64,000 nt of DNA from Protula sp. h YS-2021 (lineage: Eukaryota; Annelida; Polychaeta; Sabellida; Serpulidae): assembly GCA_949752745.1 (NCBI GenBank), contig OX457025.1, forward strand, positions 51,233,098 to 51,297,097, read 5' to 3'. Within the stretch, counting starts at the first letter, position 1, and every line of letters begins with the position of its first letter. The notes beneath the pieces are model-generated. The model made no database searches and was not told the origin of the DNA. It saw nothing but the letters and a program-made list of their open reading frames with translations. Shown here one piece after another: positions 10,901 to 23,470 of this stretch. The position numbers were made by a program, and so were the translations under genes.

Positions 10901-11982
10901 CGAAGTAGTAACTGCTCATTTTCGGCCAACCATGTAATTTCTGGCGACTTTTACCTACTTTTCTTAAAAGGATTGGATAAGTGTAATTATAACACCTTTT
11001 TCACTTAGATTTGTCCTATTCTTACTTTTCTTGGAGGCAGCTCATCATCGTCCATTTTTATAGATAACTCCGCTATTCATCTTGAAGGTATGGTTCAGTT
11101 ACGTTTATTCAATTTGTGCCACGCCCAAAATTCTACTGCTCTGACGTAAAGGGCGCTAGTAAACTGAATTGGGAAGTTTTAAAACACCATTAAAATGGAT
11201 TTTTAACAGTATTTATTATATCGGCGTGGTTTAAAATCTCTTCAAGAAACACAAAATGTCAAATATGTTAAAACCCAATTCGTTTTTCATTGGCAAGGAC
11301 ATACTTTCTTTTAAAACAGTGTAATTACTGCCATAGCAATTGCTGTGCGACACGTAAAAAATTAGATTCATATTTACACTTAATTTTATGCAGAAAATAC
11401 GAGTGAAATATATCTCTGCATTGGTGGAGCCTTTCCGTGGAAGCGCCGGTAACAATGATTATGGGTGCTTTTCTTTACCCGTCTTTCAGTATCAATTATG
11501 ACCATATGCATTTCCCATTTTAGTTGTTGCGTTTTTGTGTAAGTTTGATAGTGTGTTTTTCACCCAGTTTTCAATGGATAAGTCCACCTAAATGTTATTT
11601 TGGCTCATTTTTCCTTCTTTGTTTGAAGATTGTATGCTGATGCCCGCAGGATTATGGTATATTTTTGGCTATGTGTGCGTTTCAGCTTAACCTGTGTTTG
11701 TGCTGGATGTGGTCTTCCTTTTACCACGTGCAATCTCTTCTCAACCTTGTGTATTAGCACTGTTTTATAGATGCTGCTTATATGGACTTCGTTGCTATGT
11801 TCTGTATTATTTGCGCTTCTACTGTGATATGCTAATATAAAGAACTGACCTATTTCTGATTTCGCTTGCTGCTTTGTGGATTCTCATTGCATTGGCTTGA
11901 ATTTGATTTCATGTTGTATTTGCGTTTGCGCTGTTAATCTTTACACTGATGTATATGTCTTGCACTTTCTACTTACCCTTAC
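10901..11982. other. No recognised feature
   Basis: T-rich on the plus strand. I see no convincing exon, repeat or RNA gene. Confidence 0.5.
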
Positions 11983-12111
11983 TCGTTCCATTCCCACTTG
12001 TAATAGAAATTCGCGGTGAGTGTGCTCTTTAATCTATTGCACAAGGTGTCCGATAAATGCTGCAAATCATCGTTACTGAATTGTTCAAACAAATGTGGTT
12101 CCGGTTTTGTG
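11983..12111 (-). CDS. Exon-like segment, unknown protein
   Basis: A 129-nt minus-strand segment is open in one frame and bounded by AG (weak pyrimidine tract) and a GTAAGG donor. It starts with one spare base and ends with two, so it is phase-symmetric. The peptide begins TKPEPHLFEQFSNDDLQHLS and ends NFYYKWEWN. The end lies close to the 3' tail of the LINE at 12270 but is not part of it. It may be an internal exon of an unknown gene or a fragment of a mobile element; I do not recognise the family. Confidence 0.35.
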
Positions 12112-12269
12112 CTAGCTAACATGCAATGTGTACGTGCTGTTATCGCCCAGCTAGATAGTTGTCTGGTATTCAAGATGCAACGTGTATGTGCATGTTTAAC
12201 GTCTACTGTCGCCTAGCTTGGTGCATATTGTGCAGTCGTTTAGTGAAACCAAAAACGCAAATTAACAGA

Positions 12270-15260
12270 TTGATTGATTGATTAGTTTAAGGACAACAGC
12301 AAGCCGCAAGGGTCATATTTTGTTGGTTCTGTAAGTATGCGGAAAGTCAGTTGATACTACGAACAATTAAAATAGACAAAACAAGTAATGTATTAACTAA
12401 AAATCAACTAAATTCAATTTAAAACTTACTGTATAAATGTATTTATTTAAGGAAAAAAATAATTTGGCTTGGTGTTACCTTTGTAAAAAGGTCTTTTAAA
12501 TAATTCACATTGTAATAGCGTGAACGAATGTTTTATAAATCTGCACAGTTCAGTAGAATACGCTTCACAGTCTAACGTTTCTGACAACCAATGCACTCTG
12601 GAGGCGCATCGCCTCTCAAAAAATAACTGAGTAATGTAAGTCATGCCCAAGTTGGGCTCTATGCATAACCATTGTATACATTATCCAGACTTAGAGGCTT
12701 TTGGATTACTATTGGTTGAATTTGAAAGTTTGTTATTTCTTTGTTCGTTCCAGTTTTGAAAGTTGAAATGTGGGGTTTAAAGTCAGAGTACGGTCTCAGA
12801 AGGTCAGATATGTTTTGGTTTAGCGTATCTTTTGCTGCCTGATCTGCAGCCTCATTACCCGGAATGCCGACGTGGCTTGGTAGCCAGCAAAGCACTAGGG
12901 ATTTGCCTTGTTAAATTGCCCTTTCGTGGCGTTCTATTAGGTCTAAAATCATTGACACTCATTGATTTTCTATTGATTTTCTATTGATTGTAAGACCGAT
13001 AAGGAATCCACACAAAAGACAAACTTTTTGTATTTACTAATGTTGACGATTTTCGAGGCTAGTTGGAGTGCCCGAAATTCCGCCGAAACAACCGAGGAGC
13101 TGTTTGGTAGTCTTGTATTCAGGGTATTTGATTTTGCAACTTTTAAAGCAGCAACTTTGTTATCGAGTTTAGACCCGTCCGTGTATATAAAATGGTGGTA
13201 GGAGTTAAAGATAAAGTTTGCTTTATCACAGCACACCTAGCTGTAATTATCAGTATTTTTCGTCTTAAGGAAAGTTTGTCAGAGTTTTGTCTATGGCTGG
13301 TCTTTGTATTTCCCATGTCGGGTATTCCTAAACTTTTGAATTTGCAATTTGTTCGACTTTGAGCCCAGCACTGTTAAGCTGGTTACGGATTCTAGTGCCA
13401 AAGGGTCCGATAACCCTAGGGCGTGTGTTTAGGATTTCTGAATGGTCAGTTCCGAACACTGCTTTATGGGTGGGGTTTTCTTTATTTGCGTATAGTTTAA
13501 TGGCATATTGCATTGGAACTTTTAGTCGTTGAATGTCCAATGATTGCTCATTTCAATCAGCTTGAAAATATACCGCAGGTGACCTTCTGAAAGTGTTAAG
13601 GCAGATTTTGTATTGGGTTTAGCACCTTTAGGTACGAGGGCCTTGCCGATCCGTAGACGATGCTACCATAATCTATTCTAGATTTAATTAATAATCTATA
13701 GAGTTTCAATTTGGCACTGGTGTCTGCTTTCCAATCCTGGACGGAGACGATTGGTAGCAAGTTGCGTGCTTTATGGTAATTCCTCTTCACGTCTTTTATG
13801 TGGGGTTAAAATTTAACTTCGAGTCCAGAATTGAACCAAGGAAATTGTTTTCCTTTACTACAGGTATTTGAGTGTTTGATAAGTGTAAAATAGGATCCTC
13901 ATGTAGCTTTCGTTTGTTGCAAAAGTGCATGCAAACTGTTTTGGTTTGTGAAAATGTTTTTGTTTTGGTCAGCCCATTTTTGAGGAGAGTTTTGCTGAAG
14001 GCAACGCTCGATGAAATACATATTTTTACACCTGGAAGACATAGCAAAATCGTTTACAAAGAGTGAGCTCTCTATTCCCTGTTTAGTTTTGCCTTTGTTG
14101 CTATTGATTTTGATCAGAAGCAAGAAAATTGAAAGAATACAGCCTTGAGGGTACCCCTCTTGTTGCTCAAAATAATCCGATAAGATAGAACCGAGACGGA
14201 CTTCAAACCGCCTGTCATATAAAAACGCTTCAATGAATTTAGGTAGGCGACCTCGTACACCAAGGTCGCAGTGATCCTGCATGACTCCGTGTTTCCAAGC
14301 CGTGTCGTAGGCTTTTTCTAAGTCGAAGAAAACAGTGACATGTTCGTTATTGATAAAACCTTCTCTTATAAATGATTCGAGTCTAAATAGGTGATCTATG
14401 GTACTTCTTTCTTTTCTGAAGCCACTTTGAATGTCAGTAGGCAGACAATTTTTCTCTAGATACCAAATTAGTCTTGCGGCTATCATTCGCTCTAGTGTTT
14501 TACACAATGAACTCGTTAGAGATACTGGGCGACAATTTTAGGGGATAGTAGGATCCTTATTTGGAATTGGTGTGGTGGTGGCTTCTTTTCAGGAAAATTT
14601 CTTGTGGTCCAAACTTGGTTGAGTAATTCTAATAAGATTTCAAGGATTTCCTTGGGTAGGTGTTTTAGAACGTGGTAGTGTAGGTAATCGTGTGAGTTAT
14701 GTATAGCGTCTTTCGACTCCGTCAGGGTAAAGGCAAAATTGTCGTGTTCCGAGTTATTAGAGGTGAAGTCTATTGGCATTTGTTCTTTAGTTCCTTTTAT
14801 ATGACGGAACGCTTGGGAGTAATCATCAGATGAAGAGTTATATTGAAAGGTTCTGCCGAAGGTATTTGCTATTTTGTCGGGTTTGTGATAGTTTGGTTGT
14901 TTGTGATGAGTTGGTTCAGATTTCGGGATGTTTTTGCCAGGTATTTTTTAGAATTCTCTCCCATACTTTTTGATTGGATTGTTTTTGTTTAATTTTGAGA
15001 TATATTAAACCAAAATTTATGTGGCTTTTTAGGGTTCCCGGAGGTTTCAGGTATGGTTTTATCATGATTGCTTGGATTAGAGCAGTGAAATGTAAAATGG
15101 GGTTTTCATCGTGTGTACAATTGTTGGTTTTAATGGCTTTTTGCAGTTGCATAGCCCCTTGAACAGTGACCAGTTTGCATTGGGGAATTTCCACTTTGGT
15201 ATTCCTTTTTGTTGTTCATATCCAGTGGTCCCTGCCGTAGGAGTCGTCCAACGTCCCCTT
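12270..15260 (-). mobile_element. Decayed LINE with reverse transcriptase and RNase H (I/Jockey-like group)
   Basis: A 5'-truncated non-LTR retrotransposon read from ~15260 down to 12270. Parts in order: linker after the missing endonuclease (IPKWKFPNANWSLFKGL), reverse transcriptase with IQSGFRKERSTIDHLF, FFDLEKAYDTAWKHG, YPQGCILS and FVND, then the thumb-side LYRLLIKSRIDYGSIVYGSA. RNase H follows with IYTDGSK, AEFRALQLA, FCVDSLSVLQS and WLPSHVGIPGNEAAD. The tail carries ECIGCQKR and ends in tandem TAATCAATCAATCAATC. The YxDD box reads FVND: the first catalytic aspartate is asparagine. Several frameshifts and stops divide the ORF. This is a dead copy. Confidence 0.9.
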
Positions 15261-15269
15261 GAGGAAACC

Positions 15270-17700
15270 CCTATTAATGAAAAAAAAACAAAACTTTTCA
15301 GATCTATTGACAAGGTTTTAATTGGCATCAAAGTTTCACACTTTTCAATTGAGAAAAAAGAACACCAACTTTTTATGCTTGTAATGTGTGGTAAATTCCG
15401 ATTTTTAAACTGGGGAAGATTACTATAATAGTGTGCAGGCTGTTTCTCATATTTACATGCTATTTTTCACATTTTACTTGTTATTGACCTGAATGTGTTT
15501 TTAAACGACATTATACATTTATTTTCTCTCATCTTTTTTTAAAATTAGCTGTCTTTGTTGCACCTGTGATATGACTTTTCTAATTTTCTTTTATAAATGA
15601 TGGGTCCAAAACCAGTAGGAATGACTGTCTTTATGATTTTTTCATTGGTGGAATGATCTTAAAATGCTTCAATTTTCTACAACTGCGGGGACAAATCTGT
15701 TACATGTGCTTTTTATTATTTTTTTCGTTAAGAGATAGGGTCTGTATACTCTGGAATGTTACTTTTCTGTGAAGCTTTTTATTTGGATTAAGTGTAACTG
15801 CTCGATATATTATCATTGTTTTCTGACTGCACACACCAAGGTCTTCTAAAAGTAGAAATTGTTATTGTTTATGACATAATCCTTGAAGCCACCCCTCTTC
15901 TGTTGATATTTCTGCTTTTGAGAAAGAAAAATATATTTAAAAAAGGCGTGAAAGTGGATCGTCAAAATAAACAAACGTAGGTATAGTAACATTTATATGG
16001 GCTGCTTTCAGAAGTGAACTTTAAATTCACCCCCCTCCCTCCTGCGCCAAGAACCAAGTTATTGATGCGGAGACACTTGGACCACTATAATTTTAATGTC
16101 ATTCATCCGAAAGTCACTCTTCGAATAATATTAAATGAAAAAACAAAACTTTTCAGATCTGTTTACAAGGTTTTAATAAGCATCAAAGTTTTACACTTTT
16201 CAATTGAGTATTTATACATTTGAGAGAAAATAGAACACCAACTTTTTATGCTTGTAATGTGTGGTAAGTTCCGGTTTTCAAACTGGGGAAGATTATTATA
16301 AAAGTTTGCAGGCTGTTTCTCATATTTACATGCTATTTTTCACATCTTGCTCGTTATTGACCTGAATGTGTTTTAAAACGACATTATACATTTATTTTCT
16401 CTCATCTTTTTAAAAATTAGCTGTCTTTGTTGCACCTGTGATTGGACTTTTCTAATTTTCTTTTTGAAATGATGGGTCCAAAACCAGTAGGAATGACTGC
16501 CTTTATTATCTTCTCATTGGTGGTATGATCTTAAAATGCTTCAATTTTCTACAACTGCGTGGACAAATCTGTTACATGTGCGTTTTATTATTTTTTCGTT
16601 AAGAGATAGGGTCTGTATACTCTGGGATGTTACTTTTCTCTGAAGCTTCTTGTTTGGACTAAGTGTAACAGTTCGATACATTATCATTGTTTTTCTGATT
16701 GCACACTCCAAGGTCTTCTAAAAGTAGAAATTGTTATTGTTTATGACATAATCTTTGAAGCCCCTCTTCTGTTGATATTTCTGCTTTTGAGAAAGAAAAA
16801 TATATTTAAAAAGGCGTGGATGTCATGCAATCGAATGTCACAAGCCCCTTGGGAAAATGTTGGCTACGTCGGATATTCAATGTCGTACTCTTGGACTAAT
16901 ATTGAATTAAAAAATATATATTTCAAATCTGGTTACAAGATTTCAATTGGCATCAAAGTTTTATACTTTTCAATTAAGCATTTATGCATTTGAAAAAAAG
17001 AACACTATTTTTTATGCCTGTAATGTGTGGTAAATCCCGGTTTTCAAACTGGGAAAGATCACTATAATACTTTTCAGGCTGTTTCTCACATTTACCGCTT
17101 ATTTTCCACATTCAATTTCTTATTGACCTGAATTTGTTATAAACGGCACTATATATTTATTTTCTCTTTAACTCTGGTAAAATAAGATGTCTTTGTTGCA
17201 CCGTTGGTTAGAACGTTGGTTTCTAATTTTTCATTTTGAATTGATGGGCCTAAAACGCTTCAATGACTGTCTTTCTCATATTTTTATTGATGTTATGACC
17301 TTATAACGCTTAAATGTTCTACGACTGTATGGATATATCTCATATATGGCGCTGCAGGTTTTATTTGGTCAAGGCATAGGGTTCGCATACTCTGCAATAT
17401 TACATTCTTCTGAAGTGTTTTGTTCAGACTTATTGCAAATATTCTATACATTGTCATCGATTTCGGGATGTATGCAGCAAAGTCTTCTTAAATTAAAACG
17501 TTGCAATAGTTTATGACCTAATCCTTGAAGCCATCCAGTTTCCTGTTGATATTACTGCTTTTGAAAGAAGGTCATTAGAGTAAAAGAAACATAGGCTTCG
17601 GAATATTGATATGGGCTGCTTTGATAAAGTTGATCAAAGATACTTTTACCTCACTCCAGTCCCAACGAGAACCAAGTTATGGATGCAGAAACTATAGTCT
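15270..17700 (+). repeat. Three direct ~0.8-kb repeat units (left arm of a palindromic array)
   Basis: Three diverged direct copies begin near 15276, 16131 and 16905 with AAAACAAAACTTTTCAGATC followed by ACAAGGTTTTAAT and CATCAAAGTTT. Each continues through TTATGCTTGTAATGTGTGGTAAA, TTATTGACCTGAATGTG and ATGGGTCCAAAACC. The period falls from ~855 to ~775 bp. The same units return in inverse orientation at 18900-20905. No coding frame is conserved across copies. Confidence 0.9.
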
Positions 17701-17955
17701 TACTAATCCATATCTGGTTGTGGAGGCTACGTATATTCTATATCTGAAGAAATTGTTCTATTTACATATTTATCTTTTTTAAGTTTTGGGTCTAACAACG
17801 ATTAGATGGCGGCACTTATATTTTTTGAGCATTATGTTTTAACTTTATTCTGTTTGTTGACACAACATGGGCAATTTTTGGAAAGAATAAAATAATGGGT
17901 GTGACCTTTCATTTGAATTTTTTGCAGTTATTATTTTGGAACATTGACGTTAAAC

Positions 17956-17994
17956 ACCACTGTGTTCATACATCTTTGGTATGCCCACAGTGGT
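17956..17994. repeat. Hairpin ACCACTGTG / CACAGTGGT, copy 1
   Basis: ACCACTGTGTTCATAC pairs with GGTATGCCCACAGTGGT around a short loop, with two or three mismatches. The same sequence with better pairing occurs at 18609-18655 and a decayed copy near 21175-21220. Confidence 0.75.
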
Positions 17995-18608
17995 ATTTTT
18001 TGCTTTTTATGCCTGTCAAAGGTTCTTCTTGAACAATTTCACTCAATTTACGGTTTATTTATATAAACTAAGTCTGCCAGCAAATATGGTTCCTCTGTAA
18101 ATTCCACCTCATCAATTGTCTCAGTAATTGCGTCGTGTGTGTTGAACAAGTAACCGTTTATCTATAAGTTGTGAAGTCAAAGCGCCCAATATTATGCACA
18201 GGCTTCAGTTAGTACTTCTAATCAACAACTCGATTGTTGGCGTGTGTCTCGTGCCGTGTGGTGGGGGAGGGGGCAGGGGATGGGATAGTGAAGGGACCGG
18301 TTCTAAAAACATCCAAGGTTGAAGAATCTGTAGTACTTAAGTCCAAAAAATTAAGACCGTTTATACAAGCGATATTATATCTATCACTTTAAAAAAGCAA
18401 AACAATTCTAATAAAAAAAACTGAGCTAATAGAAATAGAGATAAAAGAAAATATATGTTTAATTACAAGGACCTCAGTTTGAGGTGAAACAGAGCAACTT
18501 GTGAGAAACGCAAGCTATTTCTCTGCATGCATTGTGTGTATCCACACTCCTCTAGAAAACATTAGACATTTGAGATTCAGTCGAATCCAGCAACAATACC
18601 TTGACAAA

Positions 18609-18655
18609 AAATACCACTGTGTGCATACCAAACAGGTATGAACACAGTGGTATTT
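18609..18655. repeat. Near-perfect 21-bp hairpin, copy 2
   Basis: AAATACCACTGTGTGCATAC plus C pairs with its complement across a five-base loop AAACA, with a single mismatch in 21 pairs. In a decayed AT-rich setting this degree of pairing stands out. It may mark a transposon end or recombination point; function unknown. Confidence 0.85.
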
Positions 18656-18899
18656 AATGTTAGCCTTCCAAAATAATAACTACAAAAAAACTACATATGT
18701 TGTGTACAACAAATAGAATAAAGTTAAAACATTACGCTAAAAATATAAATGCCACCATTTAATCGTTATTGGACCCAAAACGTAAAAAAGATAAATATGT
18801 AAATAGAACAATAGAATATACATAGGCTTCACAACCAATTATGGGCTACTGGGAATATAGTTTCCGCATCCACAACTTGGATCTTGTGAGGAGGGGGGA

Positions 18900-20905
18900 A
18901 GGTTAAAAGTATATTTGATCCACTTTTTCACAGCAACCCATATCAACGTTGCGAGACCTATGATTGCTTATTCTAACGGTCCGCTTTCACGCCTGTTGTT
19001 AAATATATTTTTCTTTCTCGCCATTCAGAAAACCTTGGTGTGTACAATCAGAAAAACAGTGACAATACATCGAGAAATATTACATTCCAGAGTATACAAA
19101 CCCTATCATTTTACAAAAAAAAATAATAAAACGCCCAGGCAGTTGTAGAAAATTGAAGCGTTTTAACATGATATCACCAATTGTATTGTATTGCATTGTT
19201 CTTTAGAACATTTCAACTGCTATGGTCATGTCGGGATCTCCCTGCCGCATTATATTGAAATGGGGCATTCCAGCCCTCCTTCTAACTCTTACATGTGGAG
19301 TGCCTCATAGGGTAGCAAGGAGGAGTCCCAATTTTAAAGTTCTAGGTATGACCCGACCGGGGTTTGAATCCACAATCTTCAAGTCTCGAGGCGGACACTC
19401 TAACCACTAGGCCACCGAGGCTGGAATAAATTTTGGAGGAACTTAAAATTTCAGTCAATTTCCACATAGATCATTAACTTAGTCAATCACTGCGGTTTGG
19501 GCCAATCAATTTAAAACGAAAATTAGAAAATTCTAACCACAGGTGTTACATAGACAGCTAATTTTAGATAGGAGAAAATAAATGTATAATGTCGTTTATA
19601 ACACATTCAGATCAATAGCAAGTAAAATGTGAAAAATAGCCTGTAAATACGAGAAATAGCCTGAAAACTATTATAGTAATTTCCCCCACTTTGTAAACCG
19701 GAATTTACCACACGTTACAAGCATAAAAGTTGATGTTCTGTTTTCTGTCAATTGTATAAATGCTGAATTGTAATATGTATAACACTTTCATGCCAATTAA
19801 AACCTTGTAACTAGATCTTAAAAGTCCTTTTTTCTTTTTTAATTCAATGTCACTCAAACAGTACGACATGGAATATTGGGCGTATCCAGCATTTTGTAAG
19901 GGGTTTGTGAATTTCCTTTGCGTGACATTGAAAGTATTGTTTCAAGTGTCTCGGCATAAATAACTTGGTTCTTGGCGTAGGAGGTAGGTGGGTGGATCTA
20001 AAGTATATTTGATCCACTTTTTTCAAATATGCATATATCAATGTTGCAATACCTACGTTTGTTTATTCTGACGATCCCCTTTCTCGAATTTTCTTTAAAA
20101 AGTATATTTTTCTTCCTCAGAAGCAGGAATCTCAACAGGAGAGACGATGTATCGAGCAGTTACACTTAGTCCAAACAAAACTCTTTAGAGAAATGTAAGA
20201 TTCTAGAGTAAGCAGACCCTATCTCTTTACAAAAAAAAACCAAAAAAACCGCACATATAAGAGATTTGTTCACGCTGTTGTAGAAAATTGAAGCGTTTTA
20301 AGATCATACCATCAATGAAAAGATAATAAAGACAGTCATTTGCAGCGGTTTTGGGACCATCGATTCAAAAACAAAATTTGAAAATTCTAACCGCTTGTGC
20401 AAAGACAGCTAATTTTAACAGAGATAAGAGAAAAATAAATGTATAATGTCGCCTATAGCACATTCACATAAATAACAAGCAAACTGTGGTCTGTATAATC
20501 AGAAAAATAATGGCGATATATCGAGCCTTTACACTTGGACCAAACAAAAAATTAAGAGAAATGTAACAATCCAGAGTACACAGACCCTATCACTTTACAA
20601 AAATAAATAACAAAACGCACACATCTAAGTTTTATCCAGGCAGCTGTACAAAATTGAAGCGATTTAAGAATGAAAACCAATGAAAATATAATAAAGACAG
20701 TCATTCGCAGCGGTTTTGGGCCCATCAATTCAAATGTATAATAAATGTATAATGTCGTCTATAGCACATTCAGATAAATAACACGTAAACTGTGAAAAAT
20801 AGCATGTAAATATGAGAAACAGCCTGAAAACTATTACAGTAAACCGGAAAACCGAAATTTACTACAATTTACAAGCATAAAAAGTTGTTGTTCTCTTTCA
20901 ATTCT
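18900..20905 (-). repeat. Inverse ~0.8-kb repeat units (right arm of the palindromic array)
   Basis: Reverse-complement copies of the 15270-17700 units end near 19850, 20480 and 20905. One unit carries the SINE at 19182-19424 and another is shortened by internal deletion. Marker phrases include ACAAGCATAAAAAGTTG and GCGGTTTTGGGCCCATCAATTC. Confidence 0.85.
19182..19424 (-). mobile_element. tRNA-derived SINE, family A, copy 2
   Basis: Minus-strand copy. Its head (CAGCCTCGGTGGCCTAGTGG) is at ~19424 and its tail (AAGAACAATGCAATACAA) near 19184. Box B reads GGATTCAAACCCCGG. It lies inside one of the inverse array units. No clear target duplication was found, so the ends are approximate. Confidence 0.88.
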
Positions 20906-20919
20906 CTTTCAATTACGGC

Positions 20920-21440
20920 CGTCATACAAGCGATATTAGATCTATCATTGTAAAAGCAATCCTAACCAAATTTACGGACAGACTGAGCTAATAGAAGTAG
21001 AGATAAAGAAAATAAATGTTTAATTTTAAGGACCGCAGTTTCAGGCGAAAAAGAGCAATCTATGAGAAACGCAAGCCATTTCTCTTCATGTTTTGTGTTG
21101 TATCCACAGTCCTCTAGAAATCATTAGACGAATTTAGTATTCAGTCGAATCCAGCCACCATACGTTGACCAAAAAAATTCCACTGTGTGCATATCAAAGA
21201 GGTAAAACACAGTTGTATTTAATATCAGTGTTTAAATAAAGAATAGAGAGAAAGTCAAGCTCACAGTTTAGAACCGTTAAAACAAATTAAGTTAAAACAT
21301 TAACCTAAAAAATATATTCAGATCGGCACTACGTAAAGAACAATTAATGCCGTCAGTCAAGCGGTTTTGGACCCATCACCAGTTTAAACACAAAAAGTAA
21401 ATTTTAAGAAAAATTACCGCCAAGCACAGCTAATTCTAAT
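20920..21440 (+). repeat. Second copy of the array spacer
   Basis: Matches 18350-18790 in the same direction (ATACAAGCGATATTA, ACTGAGCTAATAGAA, GAAACGCAAGC, CAGTCGAATCCAGC) and includes a decayed hairpin near 21175-21220. Confidence 0.8.
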
Positions 21441-22186
21441 CGAGATAAAATAGAAAAATAATTTTAACATATATTGTTAAAAAGTACAATGGAAATAGCT
21501 TGAGCTGTCGATTATTTGAAGTTAAAAATGAAGGACTATGCAAAGTTATAGAAAAGGTACACACGCACCGTGAAAACGGACGTTTTACAATGTGCGTGAA
21601 AGCATTGAATGTAACTATTGTAAAATATGCTATTGTAGAAACCAAGTAAAAGGTTATAAAAACACTGTTTTACAGAAAAATAAACACCATTTATCACTTT
21701 GCTATACATTTTTGAGCTGCTAGAGGAAAAACAAGCTGCTAGGACTTGGAACATTTTGTAAACAAAAAAGGTGACCCCTCCCATATCTCTGAAGTCGCCC
21801 AACACGTGCTCTTTCAAGTGCTCTTCATTCATTGGTCGAGAAAATAGGCACAAACCATGTGGAAACCACTTGATTGGCCAAGTTTTAATTAACCTGCCAT
21901 GTGTTCGCTCACGGTTGGTCTCCCCTTATTGGGAAGCGTATAAACTAAACTTTTGCCCAAAAAAATACACCAGGCGTTTTTGGGCACCCCTCTCATATGA
22001 AAGCCCATCTCTCAATTGAAATCATGATTATGATACACTCGGTTTGTGAATGTAGACCCTGGGTTTTGGATCCGGTTTCACAAAAAAGCCCCGGTTTCAC
22101 TTTGAGCTTACGACCACAGGAACCATCATCGCCAGCCTCAGCGCAAGCATCATGACGAGAAGAGAACTGTTACGTGTAAAAAGCAA
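21441..22186. other. No recognised feature
   Basis: ORFs at 21536-21853 (minus) and 21771-22019 (plus) overlap and have no recognised motif. A C-rich/CCAAT-like part at 21770-21930 is noted only. Confidence 0.45.
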
Positions 22187-22612
22187 CTGACGACAAAAAT
22201 GTGTGAAGTCAGAAGTCATCTGGCGACACAGTTTCTCAATCGGCGACAAAACCTTATGTCGTCAGTTACTTACGCCATCTTTTTGCATATATGTTATTGT
22301 TTATTTTGAATAAGAAATTTTAAAAATAAACAAATGTGTGTAAAGCAACTATGAAACAATAAAATTACTCAAAGCTTACAGTTTGTTCATTTTAGTGCAC
22401 TTGTACATAGAAGCAAACAACAAGAAAATAGTACAATTAGGCACTTATTTATTAAACAAGTGTGTAAGTAGCTCAGTGAAGATAAAAAACTGCCAACTGA
22501 CAACAAAAATGTGTAATAAATTTAAGTCAGAAGTCATCTGGCGACACCATTTCTCAACTGGCAACAAAACCTTATGTCGTTAGTTACTTACACCATCTTT
22601 TTGCATATAAAA
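22187..22612 (+). repeat. Direct duplication, ~110-bp units
   Basis: Two copies about 310 bp apart (22187-22290 and 22493-22612) share GACAACAAAAATGTGT-type starts, GTCAGAAGTCATCTGGCGAC and ACCTTATGTCGT.AGTTACTT. Confidence 0.75.
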
Positions 22613-22801
22613 ATGTGATTGACTCCAGAAAGAAAAACAATTACATTAAAGCTCTCGATAGTTCTTAGACAATTTTGGGAAAACAAATGTGGACAATAGC
22701 TCTTTGAAAATGGGGAAAAAAGAATTGGACTTTATAAAAACGTCGCCATTAGCGCAATGTCGTTATACCCTGATGTACTTATAGGCGTGGTCTACTGGAA
22801 T

Positions 22802-23470
22802 TATATGTCTCCCCCTAAGGGAGACATATATAGCATTTGGTGTGTCCTTCCGTCCGTCCGTCCGTCTGTCCGCAGTGAGTTCTTATAAAATTAATGAGTC
22901 GATTTTTTTCAAAACATACCTAAATATTGGAGTACATGTCTAGATGATGCCCGTGGTATTTTTTTCGTTTTCTGAAAAATTCTATTTTTGGCAAATTTTT
23001 GAACATAGGAGGGGTTTCGTGCATTTTTTTCAATTTGGCAGGCTATCTCTCCAAAACGGTTTGTTGGATTACGCTGAAACGTGGCAAGAACAACACACAT
23101 ATAGTGCAAATATTTATTGTGAAGTTTTACTTCATTTCCGCTGAAAATGTATTTTTGGCGAATTTTTAAATTTTTGATTTTGAACTTTTTTTGGCCATAT
23201 TGTTGCGATATCTCCCAAACGGTTTGTTGGATTAGACTGAAACTTGGCAAGAAGAACTCACAAAACGTGTAAATGTTTACTGCGAATGTTTTTTCAGTTC
23301 CGTTGAAAATGTATTTTTTGCGAATTTTTCAATTTTGGATTTTTAACTTTTTTGACCATATTGTTGCAATATCTCCGAAACAGTTTGTTGGATTAGGCTG
23401 AAACATGGCAAGAAGAACCCGTATGTATGTTTACTTCCAATGTTGTACATTTAAGCAAGGCATTTTTTTC
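22802..23470 (+). mobile_element. Palindrome-headed element with (CCGT)n and tandem core, copy 2
   Basis: A perfect 12-bp palindrome, TATATGTCTCCC (22802-22813) and GGGAGACATATA (22819-22830), is followed by (CCGT)n at ~22850-22872. Three ~165-bp units follow, each with GATATCTCC.AAACGGTTTGTTGGATTA-type sequence (near 23045, 23208 and 23370) and TGAAACTTGGCAAGAAGAAC. Same layout as copy 1 but different palindrome arms. Confidence 0.8.

Larger units (their letters stand above)
17701..18899. repeat. Central spacer of the palindromic array
   Basis: The spacer contains its own inverted segments: 17745-17994 matches the complement of 18609-18835 (GTTCTATTTACATATTTATC, GGGTCTAACAACGATTA). The stretch 18350-18790 recurs directly at 20930-21380. 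It contains two strong hairpins (17956-17994 and 18609-18655). No ORF is convincing. Confidence 0.75.
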
